Shown: positions 10,001-18,069, counted from the stretch's first letter. The stretch is 40,407 bases of DNA from an uncultured Flavobacteriales bacterium (GCA_946478775.1 CAMLDR010000014.1:1-40407), one strand, 5' to 3'. The notes: generated from the letters alone by a model not told the origin. Numbers and translations: made by a program.

Positions 10001-11771
10001 TGAGATTGGGTAAAAGAGGAATGGGCTCTGAAATAGCATAAATACTGTCATTATCAAAAGCACATTCATCGTCCCGTTTTACATTCACCCAATAGTCACC
10101 GGTATTTTGAATGCCGATTCCCTGGTAGATGGATCCTGTATTCCAAAGAAATGAATAGCTTGGGCCATAATGTTCCCAGGTAAGTGTGTTGTAGTGCAGG
10201 TAATCTGAATGACAAAAATGAACAGTGTCAGGATCTTGTAATACGGAACCGGATGAATTGATATAGCCGACCAATGAATCGCTTGCACCATTGTAATAAT
10301 AGTTCAATGTCTGATAATCCTGATTGACATAGTTGACCAGGAATGAATTACGGCTTGAATCACCGGGTAGGTAAAGATGGTAATTTTCACCCGGATAATT
10401 CACAAATGAATGGATTGAATTATTGATACTGGTGGGTTCGATATTGTATGCAAAATTCAAATCCCTGGTAAAGCTTCCGCAGATAATGGGTTTGTCGTTT
10501 TGTCGAATGGCTACTCCGTGACCTTCATCATCCATTTTTCCTCCGAAATGTTTGATATACTCGTACTGACCGGCATTCGTGATTTTGAGCAGGTAAGGAT
10601 CCTTGTATCCAACCGAATTGAAGGTTGCTTTTGAAGTGTCCTGGATTTGGGAAAGATCACATTTGAAATAACCGGTTACAAAAATGTCATTATGTGGGTC
10701 CATAGAAACGGAGCGGGCAGAAATGTCATTATTGGATCCCAAAGTGTAGTTCCAGATGTAATTCCCGTTGTTGGTTGTTTTTAGTACAAAAATCTGCTTG
10801 TCGAATGCATTTTGGATCGGATGCATTCCCGAAGCATCGTAGTAATTCATGTTTCCCAAAAAATCTCCGGTAATTACCACTTCATTGTCGCTGTTGAGCT
10901 CCAGGTCATACGGATTGGTCATTCCGGCTTTTAGTTGGTTGAAGAACTGCAATTGTCCGGATGGATTGAGTTTACAAAGAAAGCCGATGTTGTATCCCAG
11001 ATTCGTATAGGTGTTGGATGCAAAAGTCAGCGTTTTTGAAAACTGCCCGGTAAATAACAGGTTGTTTTGATTGTCGGCTGCAACTGCAAGTCCGCGGTCT
11101 TCGTACTCAGCGAAGCCGTTCAGCGACCAAAGCGGATTCCCATTGCTGTCGTATTTCGAAATAAAAAAGTCGAAAGAAGGCAGATTGGTATTCGGGTCAA
11201 TGGCACTTGTGAAAGTATTATTCCCGATCGTGGAAGTTCCCTGGAATTGGCCGGTAAGAATGACCGAGTTTTGATGATCGACCGCAATTCCGTAAGCGTT
11301 TTCAGCTAAATTTCCACCTTCTTTTCTTGCCCAGATGACATTTCCGGCGGGATCCAGTTTTACGATGAAAATATCTTTTGAATTTGCGGAAGAGGTGAGT
11401 GTGGTACTTCCAAAATTGACAGTTCCGAAAAATTGGCCGGTCACAACAATGTTTTGGTCATCTCCAATTGCCAGATCAATTGCTCTGTCGGAGTAGTTCC
11501 CTCCAAAAGTCCGCTGCCAGATTAATGATCCTGCAGGACTGTATTTCGCTATATAAATATCTCCATTTCCCTGTGCGAAAGGAACTAGTTCTGTGGTGCT
11601 AAAAGCGGTCTCTCCCGTAATGTAACCCGCAGTGTAAGACTCATTGCTGCTATTGATTTCTATGTCGTTTGCTTCATTGGTGAATTGCGAGACGGTGGAG
11701 TTTCCCCATTGCTGTGAATAACTTATTATCGGGACAATGGAAATGAAAATTAGGAATAGAAGAGGTTTCAT
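7086..11771 (-). CDS. Giant T9SS-secreted adhesin-like protein, paralogue of the neighbouring gene
   Basis: 1561 aa, with the same architecture as the 2074-6750 product: a signal peptide ending near ISYSQ, SBBP-like propeller blades to about residue 450, a long Ig/PKD-like stalk, and a gliding-motility C-terminal domain starting at NIITPNGDGIND about 80 residues before the end. Parts of the propeller are almost or wholly identical to the paralogue, for example around SSANSKDIFIVKLDPAGN, while stalk modules differ widely. The ATG at 11769-11771 opens directly into the signal peptide. Export needs the PorSS/T9SS machinery, which is not encoded in this window. The pair most likely arose by tandem duplication, with the stalk diverging faster than the ends. 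The function as a surface protein is inferred. Confidence 0.9.
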   Translation of the reverse strand: MKPLLFLIFISIVPIISYSQQWGNSTVSQFTNEANDIEINSSNESYTAGYITGETAFSTTELVPFAQGNGDIYIAKYSPAGSLIWQRTFGGNYSDRAIDLAIGDDQNIVVTGQFFGTVNFGSTTLTSSANSKDIFIVKLDPAGNVIWARKEGGNLAENAYGIAVDHQNSVILTGQFQGTSTIGNNTFTSAIDPNTNLPSFDFFISKYDSNGNPLWSLNGFAEYEDRGLAVAADNQNNLLFTGQFSKTLTFASNTYTNLGYNIGFLCKLNPSGQLQFFNQLKAGMTNPYDLELNSDNEVVITGDFLGNMNYYDASGMHPIQNAFDKQIFVLKTTNNGNYIWNYTLGSNNDISARSVSMDPHNDIFVTGYFKCDLSQIQDTSKATFNSVGYKDPYLLKITNAGQYEYIKHFGGKMDDEGHGVAIRQNDKPIICGSFTRDLNFAYNIEPTSINNSIHSFVNYPGENYHLYLPGDSSRNSFLVNYVNQDYQTLNYYYNGASDSLVGYINSSGSVLQDPDTVHFCHSDYLHYNTLTWEHYGPSYSFLWNTGSIYQGIGIQNTGDYWVNVKRDDECAFDNDSIYAISEPIPLLPNLTDNHGININQPPSYHDYHFCYPNSVTLNYTNQQVGTGLITYAPNGIQLNGTGPFTVQDGGTYLTIVSNQYCQDTAGFHIDYDYTYIIDSLQLDIVMNTPVPTGDSITICLGDDVCFAGIDLLTNPQALFDMELPHPLYHANWTISGISNGNIHKLKTCFSPQTSGWYNVELDLILGYDNLCGIDMVHYYLNKPFYIHVNPMPTWSGNISGSNLLCENGSVFLVVNNPTPNFAWSGPGIIWDNGNDSIEINTPGIYSYSGSITTVNGCPDNFEVSHFVTLKQTPPITSFPTDAIICPYDSVLMEISSNYVSYAWIGPEGDSLSNTNQCYGEDLGFYYCHVVDNEGCNLTSPPYELREYTTPSITIMPDEFLCPGETVTIQLAYSGTPVFSWSPVNSAQDQITVSSSGVYYVQITQCGFTITDSVEIIDGSFSASISVTDSTLCYQDTVLIVGSPVSLNYEWNDGNSSGGVYQVSEPGTYYANVTNEYGCTIQTNSVSITLPSESTPPIIPSQSVCSGSNVVINSNSTYTLNWYSSVDTSFITSGNQFQLSNLLTDTSFIVAFQSSECPLAFGSVSIELADSLGQYEISGDSIICQQENGIFSINTNTENLSWYSGTTFLGNSNPITIPFNTLSANPQITAQVSNQCYSTSIIDSVLIIQTTLLELINDTITLCYYDTDIAEISTPNMDSITWNSNLGTVTNDILNVSGANNYGLVSVSGQDQFGCPTNEVQLIIITSGFSTSIELDFPGYCLGDSGTITVNTNADSILWTTPYGIFNNDTLSVTIDSIHSGSYSIEYWDALGCHYTDSVFIPLYLSPNLDILPDSIFCLNDVYTFYFPNDTNSYQWMTYGNNTSIPILFDQDLILIATTPNGCTASDTLVVHTVNCEDELPNIITPNGDGINDYFIIDDAYSQLRNQLLIFNRWGNKLCEASPYRNDFDGKDISEGVYFYQYYPEGTGNPERVKQGFLHVVR

Positions 11772-12038
11772 TTTCAGTTTTTCTCATTGATACGGTCTCA
11801 ATTGAAAGGTTGTAAAACGTTAAATTGGAATCAGTAGCGAATTGATCCGAAAAACCAATGAGAGATGACATTTGGAAGTGAAATTATTTTATACACGAGC
11901 GGGGACTAAAGGACTTTGTTTTCAGGTTTTTATATCAATATTTACCCGGGTTAATTTTTTAGTTGACGCATCAATCTGTTTAAACGTAAAAATCAGTTCG
12001 TTCGTCGAAATTAAAATTTCCATGCTTGCATAGCAAAC
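11772..12038. other. Divergent intergenic region
   Basis: About 270 bp between the divergently transcribed giant adhesin gene and the next secreted-protein gene. It should contain both promoters. On the plus side a -7 box is visible (separate entry). On the minus side I see no clear TAnnTTTG box. I see no repeats or small genes. Confidence 0.5.
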
Positions 12039-12046
12039 TATCTTTG
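12039..12046 (+). promoter_or_regulatory. Bacteroidota-type -7 box (TATCTTTG)
   Basis: TATCTTTG fits the TAnnTTTG consensus of Bacteroidota sigma factors and ends 24 bases before the ATG at 12071. No matching TTG lies 17-23 bp upstream, so the -33 element is weak or absent. The box makes the upstream TTG at 12026 unusable as a start codon and supports the ATG at 12071. Confidence 0.5.
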
Positions 12047-12070
12047 CAGAAAATTACAACATCTGAAACC

Positions 12071-13132
12071 ATGCGTAAGAGTTTATCCTCACTTAAAGCA
12101 ATAATATCAACTATTGTTTTAGTTCTTTTATTTAGCCCAAAATCCACTGCTCAATGTACCGTTGTATCTGCTACAGGATATGCAGTAAATGTGACCATTA
12201 CTCCCAAAACCATTGTAGTAAGTTCTGCTGATTGCCAATGGGGATATAATTACAATGTTGGATTTGATTACAACATCAGTATCACCGGACCGAATGCAGC
12301 TGCTCAGTATACTTTGCAAGCCTTGATCTATTGTGTGAACGGTCAAATAAACGGAGCATATTCCTTACCGTTGGGAGGAGGTTCCGGTTCTGCTGTTACA
12401 ACAACCAATCCATCTATTCCGCACAACGGAACGGCTTATGGATACAACGCACCTTATGTGCCTTGCAATGCTGCAACGGTTGCAACCATGCAGTGTAATG
12501 CAATTGATCTGATTATTCAGGGCCCCGGAATTCCGTACCAGCAGATTCATTGTAACACGGTGATCTCAGTGCTTCCGGTAGAATTTTTATATTTTGAAGG
12601 AGAGAAATCAGCGAATGGGAACTTATTGACCTGGGCAGTAGAATCCGAGCAGCGAAACGATTATTTCACCATTGAAACGAGTACGGACGGAATCACCTGG
12701 AATGAGTTTGCGAAAGTGAAAGGGGCGGGTACTTCCACCGATGCAAAAACGTATACTTACCTGGATACAAAAAACACAAACGCATCTACTTATTATAAAT
12801 TGAGTCAGACAGATTTGGATGGCAGCCGAAACGAACTGGCTTTAAAATTCATTCCGGTTAAGGATGTGGAGTTCAGAATCTATCCGAATCCTGCATCTGA
12901 CAGTAAAGTGCACATTGATTTCTCAACGAGTTCGGATGAGATAGCTTCTGTGGTAGTTAGAAATGATTTAGGACAGACGGTCTACCAATCTGATCTTAAC
13001 GCAATTTCAAAATCAGGAAAAACAACTTATTACAGTTCTGATTTGGATTTGGGTCAGCCTGCAGGAGTTTACTTCGTGGAAATTCATTCGGGAAATCAAT
13101 TGACAGAGCGCTCTAAGCTGATTATTCGTTGA
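12071..13132 (+). CDS. T9SS type A sorting domain protein (secreted)
   Basis: 353 aa from the ATG at 12071. The signal peptide runs MRKSLSS to STAQ, with a hydrophobic core TIVLVLLF. Residues about 30-170 form a Cys-containing beta-rich domain that I do not recognise. A fibronectin-III-like linker common in Bacteroidota secreted proteins follows, from VLPVEFLYFEGEK to YYKLSQTDLDG. The C terminus is a T9SS type A sorting domain, with YPNPASD, GQTVYQ, GVYFVEIHSG and a basic end RSKLIIR. The protein is exported across the outer membrane and probably attached to lipopolysaccharide or released. I preferred the ATG over the in-frame TTG at 12026 because only the ATG puts the signal peptide at the N terminus and lies downstream of the -7 box. 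The function of the N-terminal domain is unknown. Confidence 0.85.
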   Translation: MRKSLSSLKAIISTIVLVLLFSPKSTAQCTVVSATGYAVNVTITPKTIVVSSADCQWGYNYNVGFDYNISITGPNAAAQYTLQALIYCVNGQINGAYSLPLGGGSGSAVTTTNPSIPHNGTAYGYNAPYVPCNAATVATMQCNAIDLIIQGPGIPYQQIHCNTVISVLPVEFLYFEGEKSANGNLLTWAVESEQRNDYFTIETSTDGITWNEFAKVKGAGTSTDAKTYTYLDTKNTNASTYYKLSQTDLDGSRNELALKFIPVKDVEFRIYPNPASDSKVHIDFSTSSDEIASVVVRNDLGQTVYQSDLNAISKSGKTTYYSSDLDLGQPAGVYFVEIHSGNQLTERSKLIIR

Positions 13133-13237
13133 CATTCTTGCCTGTTTTGTTTCAAGGAACGGGAACGTTTTATTCGTAAAGTCTTTTTTCTTTGCATTCT
13201 TGTTTCTCTGCGGTTCAATTTTCCTAATTTCGAGGCA

Positions 13238-14101
13238 ATGAAAGAAAAAGCGATTGTTCTCTGGTCGGGAGGGAAAGACTGCAACCTTGCCTTGCAATTG
13301 GCAAAGAACGAAGGGTATGAGATTCTTGCATTGGTGACCTTTCATTCCAAATCGACTGAATTCCGGGCTCATCCGAAAGAGTGGATGGAGTTGCAGTCAA
13401 GGTCTTTGGGAATTACACATATCCTGCTCGAAATCCGCGAGCCTTTTGCTAAGAATTACGAATTGCAGCTGCAAAAATTGAAAGATCAGTTGGGGATTAC
13501 CGTTGCGGTTTCGGGAGACATTTCGGAGGTTCACGGTTCTTCAAACTGGATCAGCGAACGGGCAAAAGCTATTGGAATGAAGGTTTTTCTTCCCCTGTGG
13601 CATAAAAACAGGAAAGAGGTGATGGACCTTCTGCTCCGATTCAATTTTGAAGTAGTTCTGTCCATGGTGAAATCTCCCTGGTTACAGGAAGAATTCGTTG
13701 GTCGGAAGATCGATTCGGAACTGATCGAAACGTTCAAATCCCTGGAAAAAGAAAACGGGTTGGATTTGTGCGGAGAACAAGGCGAATACCATACGATGGT
13801 TTTGAATGGTCCGGCTTACCGTTCACCGATCTCTTTGAACCGTTTCAAGACAGTACGGCACGAAGAACTATTCCATTTGACCGAAATCAATCTTTCCCTG
13901 GATAGCGATTATAACACTCCGGCATTGGAAAAACACAAATTGTGCGACAGCTGCAGCAAATCATTTTCCTGCTATACAAGTGGTTGCTGGTGCGGAGAAC
14001 TTCCACAGATCATGCCCATGGAAAATATTACGGATTGTTTGTGTCCGACTTGCCTGAAAGCAGCAATTGAAGAAAAGCTGCTGGCAAGAAAAGAGGAATG
14101 A
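13238..14101 (+). CDS. Diphthine-ammonia-ligase-family PP-loop ATPase fused to a cysteine-rich CWC domain
   Basis: 287 aa. The PP-loop is WSGGKDCNLAL near residues 9-19, at the very N terminus, as in the Dph6/ATP_bind_4 family of adenine-nucleotide alpha hydrolases. The family hallmarks SGDI and the GEQGEYHTMVLNGP block are present, the latter positioned as the family's nucleotide-side loop. In eukaryotes and archaea Dph6 amidates diphthine on EF-2; bacteria lack diphthamide, so the bacterial substrate is unknown. Residues 236-273 form a separate domain with eight cysteines (C236, C239, C245, C250, C252, C267, C269, C272) in the order CxxC, C, CWC, CxCPxC, matching the Cys-rich CWC domain and probably binding zinc. 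Upstream secreted-protein gene and downstream convergent lipoprotein gene look unrelated. The enzyme family is secure; the substrate is not. Confidence 0.85.
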   Translation: MKEKAIVLWSGGKDCNLALQLAKNEGYEILALVTFHSKSTEFRAHPKEWMELQSRSLGITHILLEIREPFAKNYELQLQKLKDQLGITVAVSGDISEVHGSSNWISERAKAIGMKVFLPLWHKNRKEVMDLLLRFNFEVVLSMVKSPWLQEEFVGRKIDSELIETFKSLEKENGLDLCGEQGEYHTMVLNGPAYRSPISLNRFKTVRHEELFHLTEINLSLDSDYNTPALEKHKLCDSCSKSFSCYTSGCWCGELPQIMPMENITDCLCPTCLKAAIEEKLLARKEE

Positions 14102-14123
14102 AATCAAATTGCATGTTTTACTA

Positions 14124-14137
14124 CCGATAGCTATCGG
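14124..14137. repeat. 14-bp perfect palindrome between convergent genes
   Basis: CCGATAGCTATCGG is its own reverse complement. It lies between the stop of the PP-loop gene and the convergent stop of the thioredoxin-like gene. There is no loop or U-run, so a simple terminator is unlikely. It may be a dispersed intergenic palindrome of the type frequent in Bacteroidota genomes or a protein-binding site. Confidence 0.6.
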
Positions 14138-14186
14138 AACTAGTCTTATCCCGGACTTCTCAAACGTATAACCGCCCTTCCATGAA

Positions 14187-14705
14187 TTACTTTTGAATAC
14201 TGTTCTCCAGCAAATCTTTGAATGTATCTGTTCCATCTGTATATGACCAGGCAACAGCCAATTTTCCGTCGGGAGTAAGAATGTAAAGCATCGGCTGGCC
14301 AATCGAGTTGAAATGCTCTTTTTGGAGCTTGGCATAGCGTTCACCTTTTGTTTCTGTTTGTCCGGGTTCTTTTAGCCTGTCGTCTACATAAGCAACAGCA
14401 CACACGAAGTTTTCGCTGATCAGCTGTTTAATTTCAGCTTGGTTCAAAACCTGGTCTTCAAATTTTCTGGCATTCACACTTGCATATCCGGAAAAATAAA
14501 TCAGGCAGTTCTTGTTTTCTTTCTTTGCTTTTGACAAGGTGTTTTCCAGGGAAATAAGTTCCGGAAAATCCATGGATTGATTAGAAACAATAGCTGTTTC
14601 GCGGTTCATGATGATTTCCTGATCACTCTTTTTTTCCTGTGAACAAGCCGTTGTAAAGACTGATGCTAAAAGCCCGGTAAATAATGCAAAGTTCGAAGTT
14701 TTCAT
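14187..14705 (-). CDS. DsbD-C-terminal/thioredoxin-like lipoprotein lacking both catalytic cysteines
   Basis: 172 aa. A lipoprotein-type signal ends at Cys21 (SVFTTAC), so the protein probably sits on a membrane facing the periplasm. Residues about 50-170 follow the C-terminal thioredoxin domain of DsbD-like proteins. The stretch IYFSGYASVNARKFED is the usual 'F.GY.CVNCRKME' site with Ser76 and Ala79 in place of the two redox cysteines; AYVDDRL and the later GQPMLYILTPDGK (with the cis-Pro region) are also as in the family. The fold is therefore kept but disulfide exchange through CxxC is impossible. A binding or chaperone role is more likely. The gene is transcribed convergently to the PP-loop gene and has its own leader. 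Confidence 0.75.
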   Translation of the reverse strand: MKTSNFALFTGLLASVFTTACSQEKKSDQEIIMNRETAIVSNQSMDFPELISLENTLSKAKKENKNCLIYFSGYASVNARKFEDQVLNQAEIKQLISENFVCAVAYVDDRLKEPGQTETKGERYAKLQKEHFNSIGQPMLYILTPDGKLAVAWSYTDGTDTFKDLLENSIQK

Positions 14706-14864
14706 AAAGTGAAGATAACGATATTCAGGAATAACAACAGTCTTAGACTATTCTCATGAATGAAAAAATAAAGTCATAGCGGAGCTTACCGGATCCTTAA
14801 AAAGTGTTTTTTCAAAGAATTCTCTCCGAAACTTTTATAATTTAGCAGGCTAAACCTATTTCAT

Positions 14865-15701
14865 ATGACAATTCTTTTCGGATGGAACCGTTTCCGACTT
14901 AAATCATTCACTTTCCAGGAATTAAATTTACCGGAACTGGAGCAATTTCCAAACGCTGTCTTTCAGGTAGCACAATCCTATTTTCACTTGTTTTACATTC
15001 CTGTTTTCCCTATGGGAAAGCGATACGACCTGGTGATGGATAAAAAAACGTACCATGTTCCACCCAGTTTGATGAAAATGGTCAATCCGGAGCAAATCAA
15101 TGTTCGTGGAAAATGGTATGCATGGCTGCTTCCCATACTGATTTTATTGCTATTGGCAAGCGTTAAGATAAGTGGTGCCGTCAAGCAAAACCAGGCTCAG
15201 GCAGATGCAATCGAATTTGCTCAAATGCAGCAGCAATTCTTCGATAATCCGGTAGTAGGTGATCATATCTGGTTTACAAACAATGACGATCTGAAATTTG
15301 ATGCGGAAATATTCATAGTAGGAGACAAAAAAATAACCTTGTTCGTGAATTTAATGGAACAATTAGATGAATTGGCATTGGAAAATGCGAGAAACGGAAA
15401 AGTTCGTGTTGATGCCGATTCCATGCAGATTTTGATCAACCAGCGAAATGAACTGATTGAAACTTCAACATTCAATGACTCTCTTTATCAGGAACATCCC
15501 GATCAACCGATTTATCGAAAATTACTCCTGTTTGGATTGGAAAATTACCCGATTGATTACAAATTTATTGAAGTGCCAATTAAGGAATATAAAGCATGGA
15601 AGAAATCCATTGGAGATGGAGACACGAAAAAAGCGAAGAAAATCAAGATTCCGGCATTTCATGAGATTACTCGCCAGGCACTTTTGGTGGACCCGGATTA
15701 A
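14865..15701 (+). CDS. Conserved hypothetical membrane-anchored protein
   Basis: 278 aa. I do not recognise a family. The N-terminal 80 residues are soluble and rich in aromatics, with a PVFPMGKRYDL motif. One strong helix follows near residues 86-105 (WLLPILILLLLASV), then a soluble C-terminal domain of about 170 residues that is acidic, helical and ends in a Lys-rich segment. 'Soluble, one TM, soluble' suggests an inner-membrane protein with domains on both sides or a tail anchored by a central helix. The GC content and codon use look like the neighbours'. It stands alone, with a stem-loop shortly after the stop. Confidence 0.65.
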   Translation: MTILFGWNRFRLKSFTFQELNLPELEQFPNAVFQVAQSYFHLFYIPVFPMGKRYDLVMDKKTYHVPPSLMKMVNPEQINVRGKWYAWLLPILILLLLASVKISGAVKQNQAQADAIEFAQMQQQFFDNPVVGDHIWFTNNDDLKFDAEIFIVGDKKITLFVNLMEQLDELALENARNGKVRVDADSMQILINQRNELIETSTFNDSLYQEHPDQPIYRKLLLFGLENYPIDYKFIEVPIKEYKAWKKSIGDGDTKKAKKIKIPAFHEITRQALLVDPD

Positions 15702-15707
15702 AAACAC

Positions 15708-15732
15708 AATCCGTAGTGGTTTCATACGGATT
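15708..15732 (+). terminator. Stem-loop after the membrane protein gene
   Basis: AATCCGTA (15708-15715) pairs perfectly with TACGGATT (15725-15732) around a 9-base loop, six bases after the stop codon. The stem can be lengthened with one or two mismatches. A U-run is missing, so termination strength is uncertain. Confidence 0.45.
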
Positions 15733-15937
15733 TGTATCGTGCTTTGATGACGCATACTTATTCGAAATTACTTCTGCAGAAAGATTGGAAGAATAATTTC
15801 ATTGCTTCTTTAAATCTCGCTGTAACACTGGCCTTTTCACGGAATGGTTAGGTTGTTTTTCAGCATTGTTCGCTGTTGTTGTTTGATTAATTAACAATAA
15901 CTTGCAACTTTATTAACAAACATCCAAAAAAAGGTCA

Positions 15938-15945
15938 TACCTTTG
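15938..15945 (+). promoter_or_regulatory. Bacteroidota-type -7 box (TACCTTTG) of the helicase gene
   Basis: TACCTTTG matches TAnnTTTG and ends 22 bases before the helicase ATG at 15968. A TTG at the usual upstream distance is not present, so only the -7 part is supported. Confidence 0.45.
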
Positions 15946-15967
15946 CGCAAAATTTTAGATTTATTTT

Positions 15968-17980
15968 ATGACCTTTAAAGAACTCGGGTTAAGAGTTGAG
16001 GTTCTGCAGTCGATAGAAGCAATGGGTTTTGCAGAACCAACTCCGATCCAACAAAGTGCCATTCCGCACTTACTAAATGATGAAAGCGATTTTGTCGGAC
16101 TCGCACAAACAGGGACAGGGAAAACAGCGGCATTTGGTTTACCGCTAATTCACAAAGTTACAGACCGACCTACTGAAACACAAGGTTTAATCATCGCTCC
16201 AACGCGTGAATTGTGTTTACAAATCTCCAAAGACTTAGAAGCATTTGCTCAATTTGATCGTCAGATTAAAGTAGTAGCCGTTTACGGTGGTACTGATATC
16301 CGCAAACAAATGAGTGATATCAAGCGTGGCGCAACGATTGTTGTAGCGACTCCTGGGCGTTTGGTTGATTTGATCAATCGTAAAGCAATCAACTTGAAAA
16401 CAGTTGAAACAGTTGTGCTTGACGAAGCAGATGAAATGCTGAATATGGGCTTCAAAGAAGACATCGATGCCATTTTGAATGCTACCCCGGATACAAAGAA
16501 TGTGTGGTTGTTTTCAGCAACAATGCCAAAAGAAGTTGCGGCAATTGCTAAGAACTACATGACAGATCCTTTGGAAGTTGCCATGGGCCACAAAAATCAA
16601 AGTAACGAAAACATCGAGCACGTATATTATACTGTGAAAGAGCGCGATCGTTATGATGCATTAAAAAGATTAATCGACGCCAGCCCGGAGATTTTCGGAT
16701 TGGTATTCTGTCGTACACGTAATGAAACGGCTACCGTTGCTGAGAAATTGGCAAAAGAAGGATATAGCGCAGAACCGTTGCACGGAGATTTATCTCAGGC
16801 AATGCGTGACCGTGTGATGGATCGTTTCCGTGAGCGTTCAATCCAGTTGTTAGTTGCAACAGATGTTGCCGCTCGTGGAATTGACGTGGACAATATTACA
16901 CACGTAATCAATTACAACTTACCGGATGATATCGAGAACTATACGCACCGCTCAGGTCGTACGGCTCGTGCAGGAAAGCAAGGTAAATCATTGGTATTGA
17001 TCAATACGCGTGAAAACTTTAAAATTAAAGCAATCGAACGTCAGATTCGTACGACGTTCAAGGCTGCTTTGATTCCTGAAGCTTCAGAGATCTGCGGGAT
17101 TCAATTGAATAAATTGATTTCCAAAGTGAAAGAAATCGAAGTGAAAGAAAATGATATCGCTCCATTCCTGCCTGCAATCATGGCAGATTTCGAAGAGTTG
17201 TCAAAAGAAGAAGTGATCAAAAAATTCATCTCTGCTGAATTCAATCGTTTTATTGAATACTACGATCGTGCAGGAGATTTGAACGTTTCTGCCGGAAAAG
17301 GAGATCGTGAAGATCGCAAAGACAGAAAAGGTGATGATCGTTTTGACCGCAAAGACCGTTTCGAAAGAAGCGACAGAGGGGAAAGAAGCGAACGTGCTCC
17401 GAGAGCAGACCGCGGAGATGATGCTAACAGAACCCGTTTCTTCGTTAGCCTTGGAAAACGTGACGGATTGAACCCGGGTGGTTTATTGCGTGTGATCTGT
17501 GACTCGACAGGTTTGAAATCAGCATCTATCGGGAAAATCGACGTGATGCCGAACTTCTCATTCTTTGAAGCAGACAAAACAGATGAGGGAGCAATCCTTT
17601 CAAAAGTAAATGGTTCCGATTACGAAGGACACACTGTAAACGTTGAAATCACTCAGAAAAAAGAAGGTGGTGACCGCGGAAGCAGAAGTGGAGGCGGAGA
17701 ACGTCGTTCTTTCGGAGACCGTGACCGTTCATCCGGTGGTGGCGAGCGCCGTTCAGGAGGAGGTTTCCGTGGAGGAAGCTCCAGCTACGGTAAATCATCA
17801 GAAGGTGGAAGTGAGCGCAGAAGTTCTGATCGCCGTTCATCCGGTGGTGGATTCGGGAATAAATCTTACGGATCTGCATCAGGAGGTTCAGGTTCTTCAA
17901 CCAGAAGAGAAGGAGGAAGCTCAGAGCGTCGTTCATCAGGCGGCGGCGGACGTAAATTCAGTTCAAGCAGCTACAAGTAA
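15968..17980 (+). CDS. deaD: DEAD-box ATP-dependent RNA helicase with DbpA-type RNA-binding domain
   Basis: 670 aa. All helicase motifs are visible: the Q motif at GFAEPTPIQQ (20-29), Walker A AQTGTGKT (46-53), PTRE (78-81), TPGR, DEAD (152-155), SAT (183-185) and HRSGRTARAG (327-336). A charged Lys/Arg/Asp-rich linker spans about 442-488. Residues about 489-565 (RFFVSLGKRDGLNPGGLL onward) form the DbpA/CsdA RNA-binding domain. The last 100 residues are almost entirely Gly, Ser, Arg and Glu, a disordered RNA-binding tail typical of Bacteroidota DeaD proteins. The enzyme remodels structured RNA, chiefly in ribosome assembly and cold adaptation. It is followed by a hairpin and then typA, itself a ribosome-assembly and cold-stress GTPase, which makes a shared role plausible. 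Confidence 0.95.
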   Translation: MTFKELGLRVEVLQSIEAMGFAEPTPIQQSAIPHLLNDESDFVGLAQTGTGKTAAFGLPLIHKVTDRPTETQGLIIAPTRELCLQISKDLEAFAQFDRQIKVVAVYGGTDIRKQMSDIKRGATIVVATPGRLVDLINRKAINLKTVETVVLDEADEMLNMGFKEDIDAILNATPDTKNVWLFSATMPKEVAAIAKNYMTDPLEVAMGHKNQSNENIEHVYYTVKERDRYDALKRLIDASPEIFGLVFCRTRNETATVAEKLAKEGYSAEPLHGDLSQAMRDRVMDRFRERSIQLLVATDVAARGIDVDNITHVINYNLPDDIENYTHRSGRTARAGKQGKSLVLINTRENFKIKAIERQIRTTFKAALIPEASEICGIQLNKLISKVKEIEVKENDIAPFLPAIMADFEELSKEEVIKKFISAEFNRFIEYYDRAGDLNVSAGKGDREDRKDRKGDDRFDRKDRFERSDRGERSERAPRADRGDDANRTRFFVSLGKRDGLNPGGLLRVICDSTGLKSASIGKIDVMPNFSFFEADKTDEGAILSKVNGSDYEGHTVNVEITQKKEGGDRGSRSGGGERRSFGDRDRSSGGGERRSGGGFRGGSSSYGKSSEGGSERRSSDRRSSGGGFGNKSYGSASGGSGSSTRREGGSSERRSSGGGGRKFSSSSYK

Positions 17981-17984
17981 TTAA

Positions 17985-18051
17985 TAATTATCAATTGTTG
18001 AATTATCAGGTGGGTGACCTAAGGGAATCTCACTTGATAATTGATAATTAA
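17985..18051 (+). terminator. Long imperfect inverted repeat between deaD and typA
   Basis: Directly after the deaD stop, an AT-rich left arm (about 17985-18013, containing ATTATCAAT and ATTATCAGG) is complementary to a right arm (about 18029-18051, CTTGATAATTGATAATT), with a six-base insertion in the left arm. The stem could form in both orientations. Because typA begins only 19 bases later, it may attenuate or process the message rather than fully end it. Confidence 0.55.
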
Positions 18052-18069
18052 AGAATTTATAATAAAAAA

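Noticed and set aside
12026..12070. In-frame TTG start extending the T9SS protein by 15 residues
   Set aside because: It would put residues before the signal peptide and lies upstream of the TATCTTTG -7 box. The ATG at 12071 is better.
15746..15850. 34-codon frame between the membrane protein and the helicase
   Set aside because: Too short, no start-site signals and no recognisable helices or domains.
17643..17984. Second open frame across the Gly/Ser/Arg tail of the DEAD-box helicase
   Set aside because: Repetitive codons of the tail keep other frames open by chance. The helicase frame is continuous with its conserved domains.
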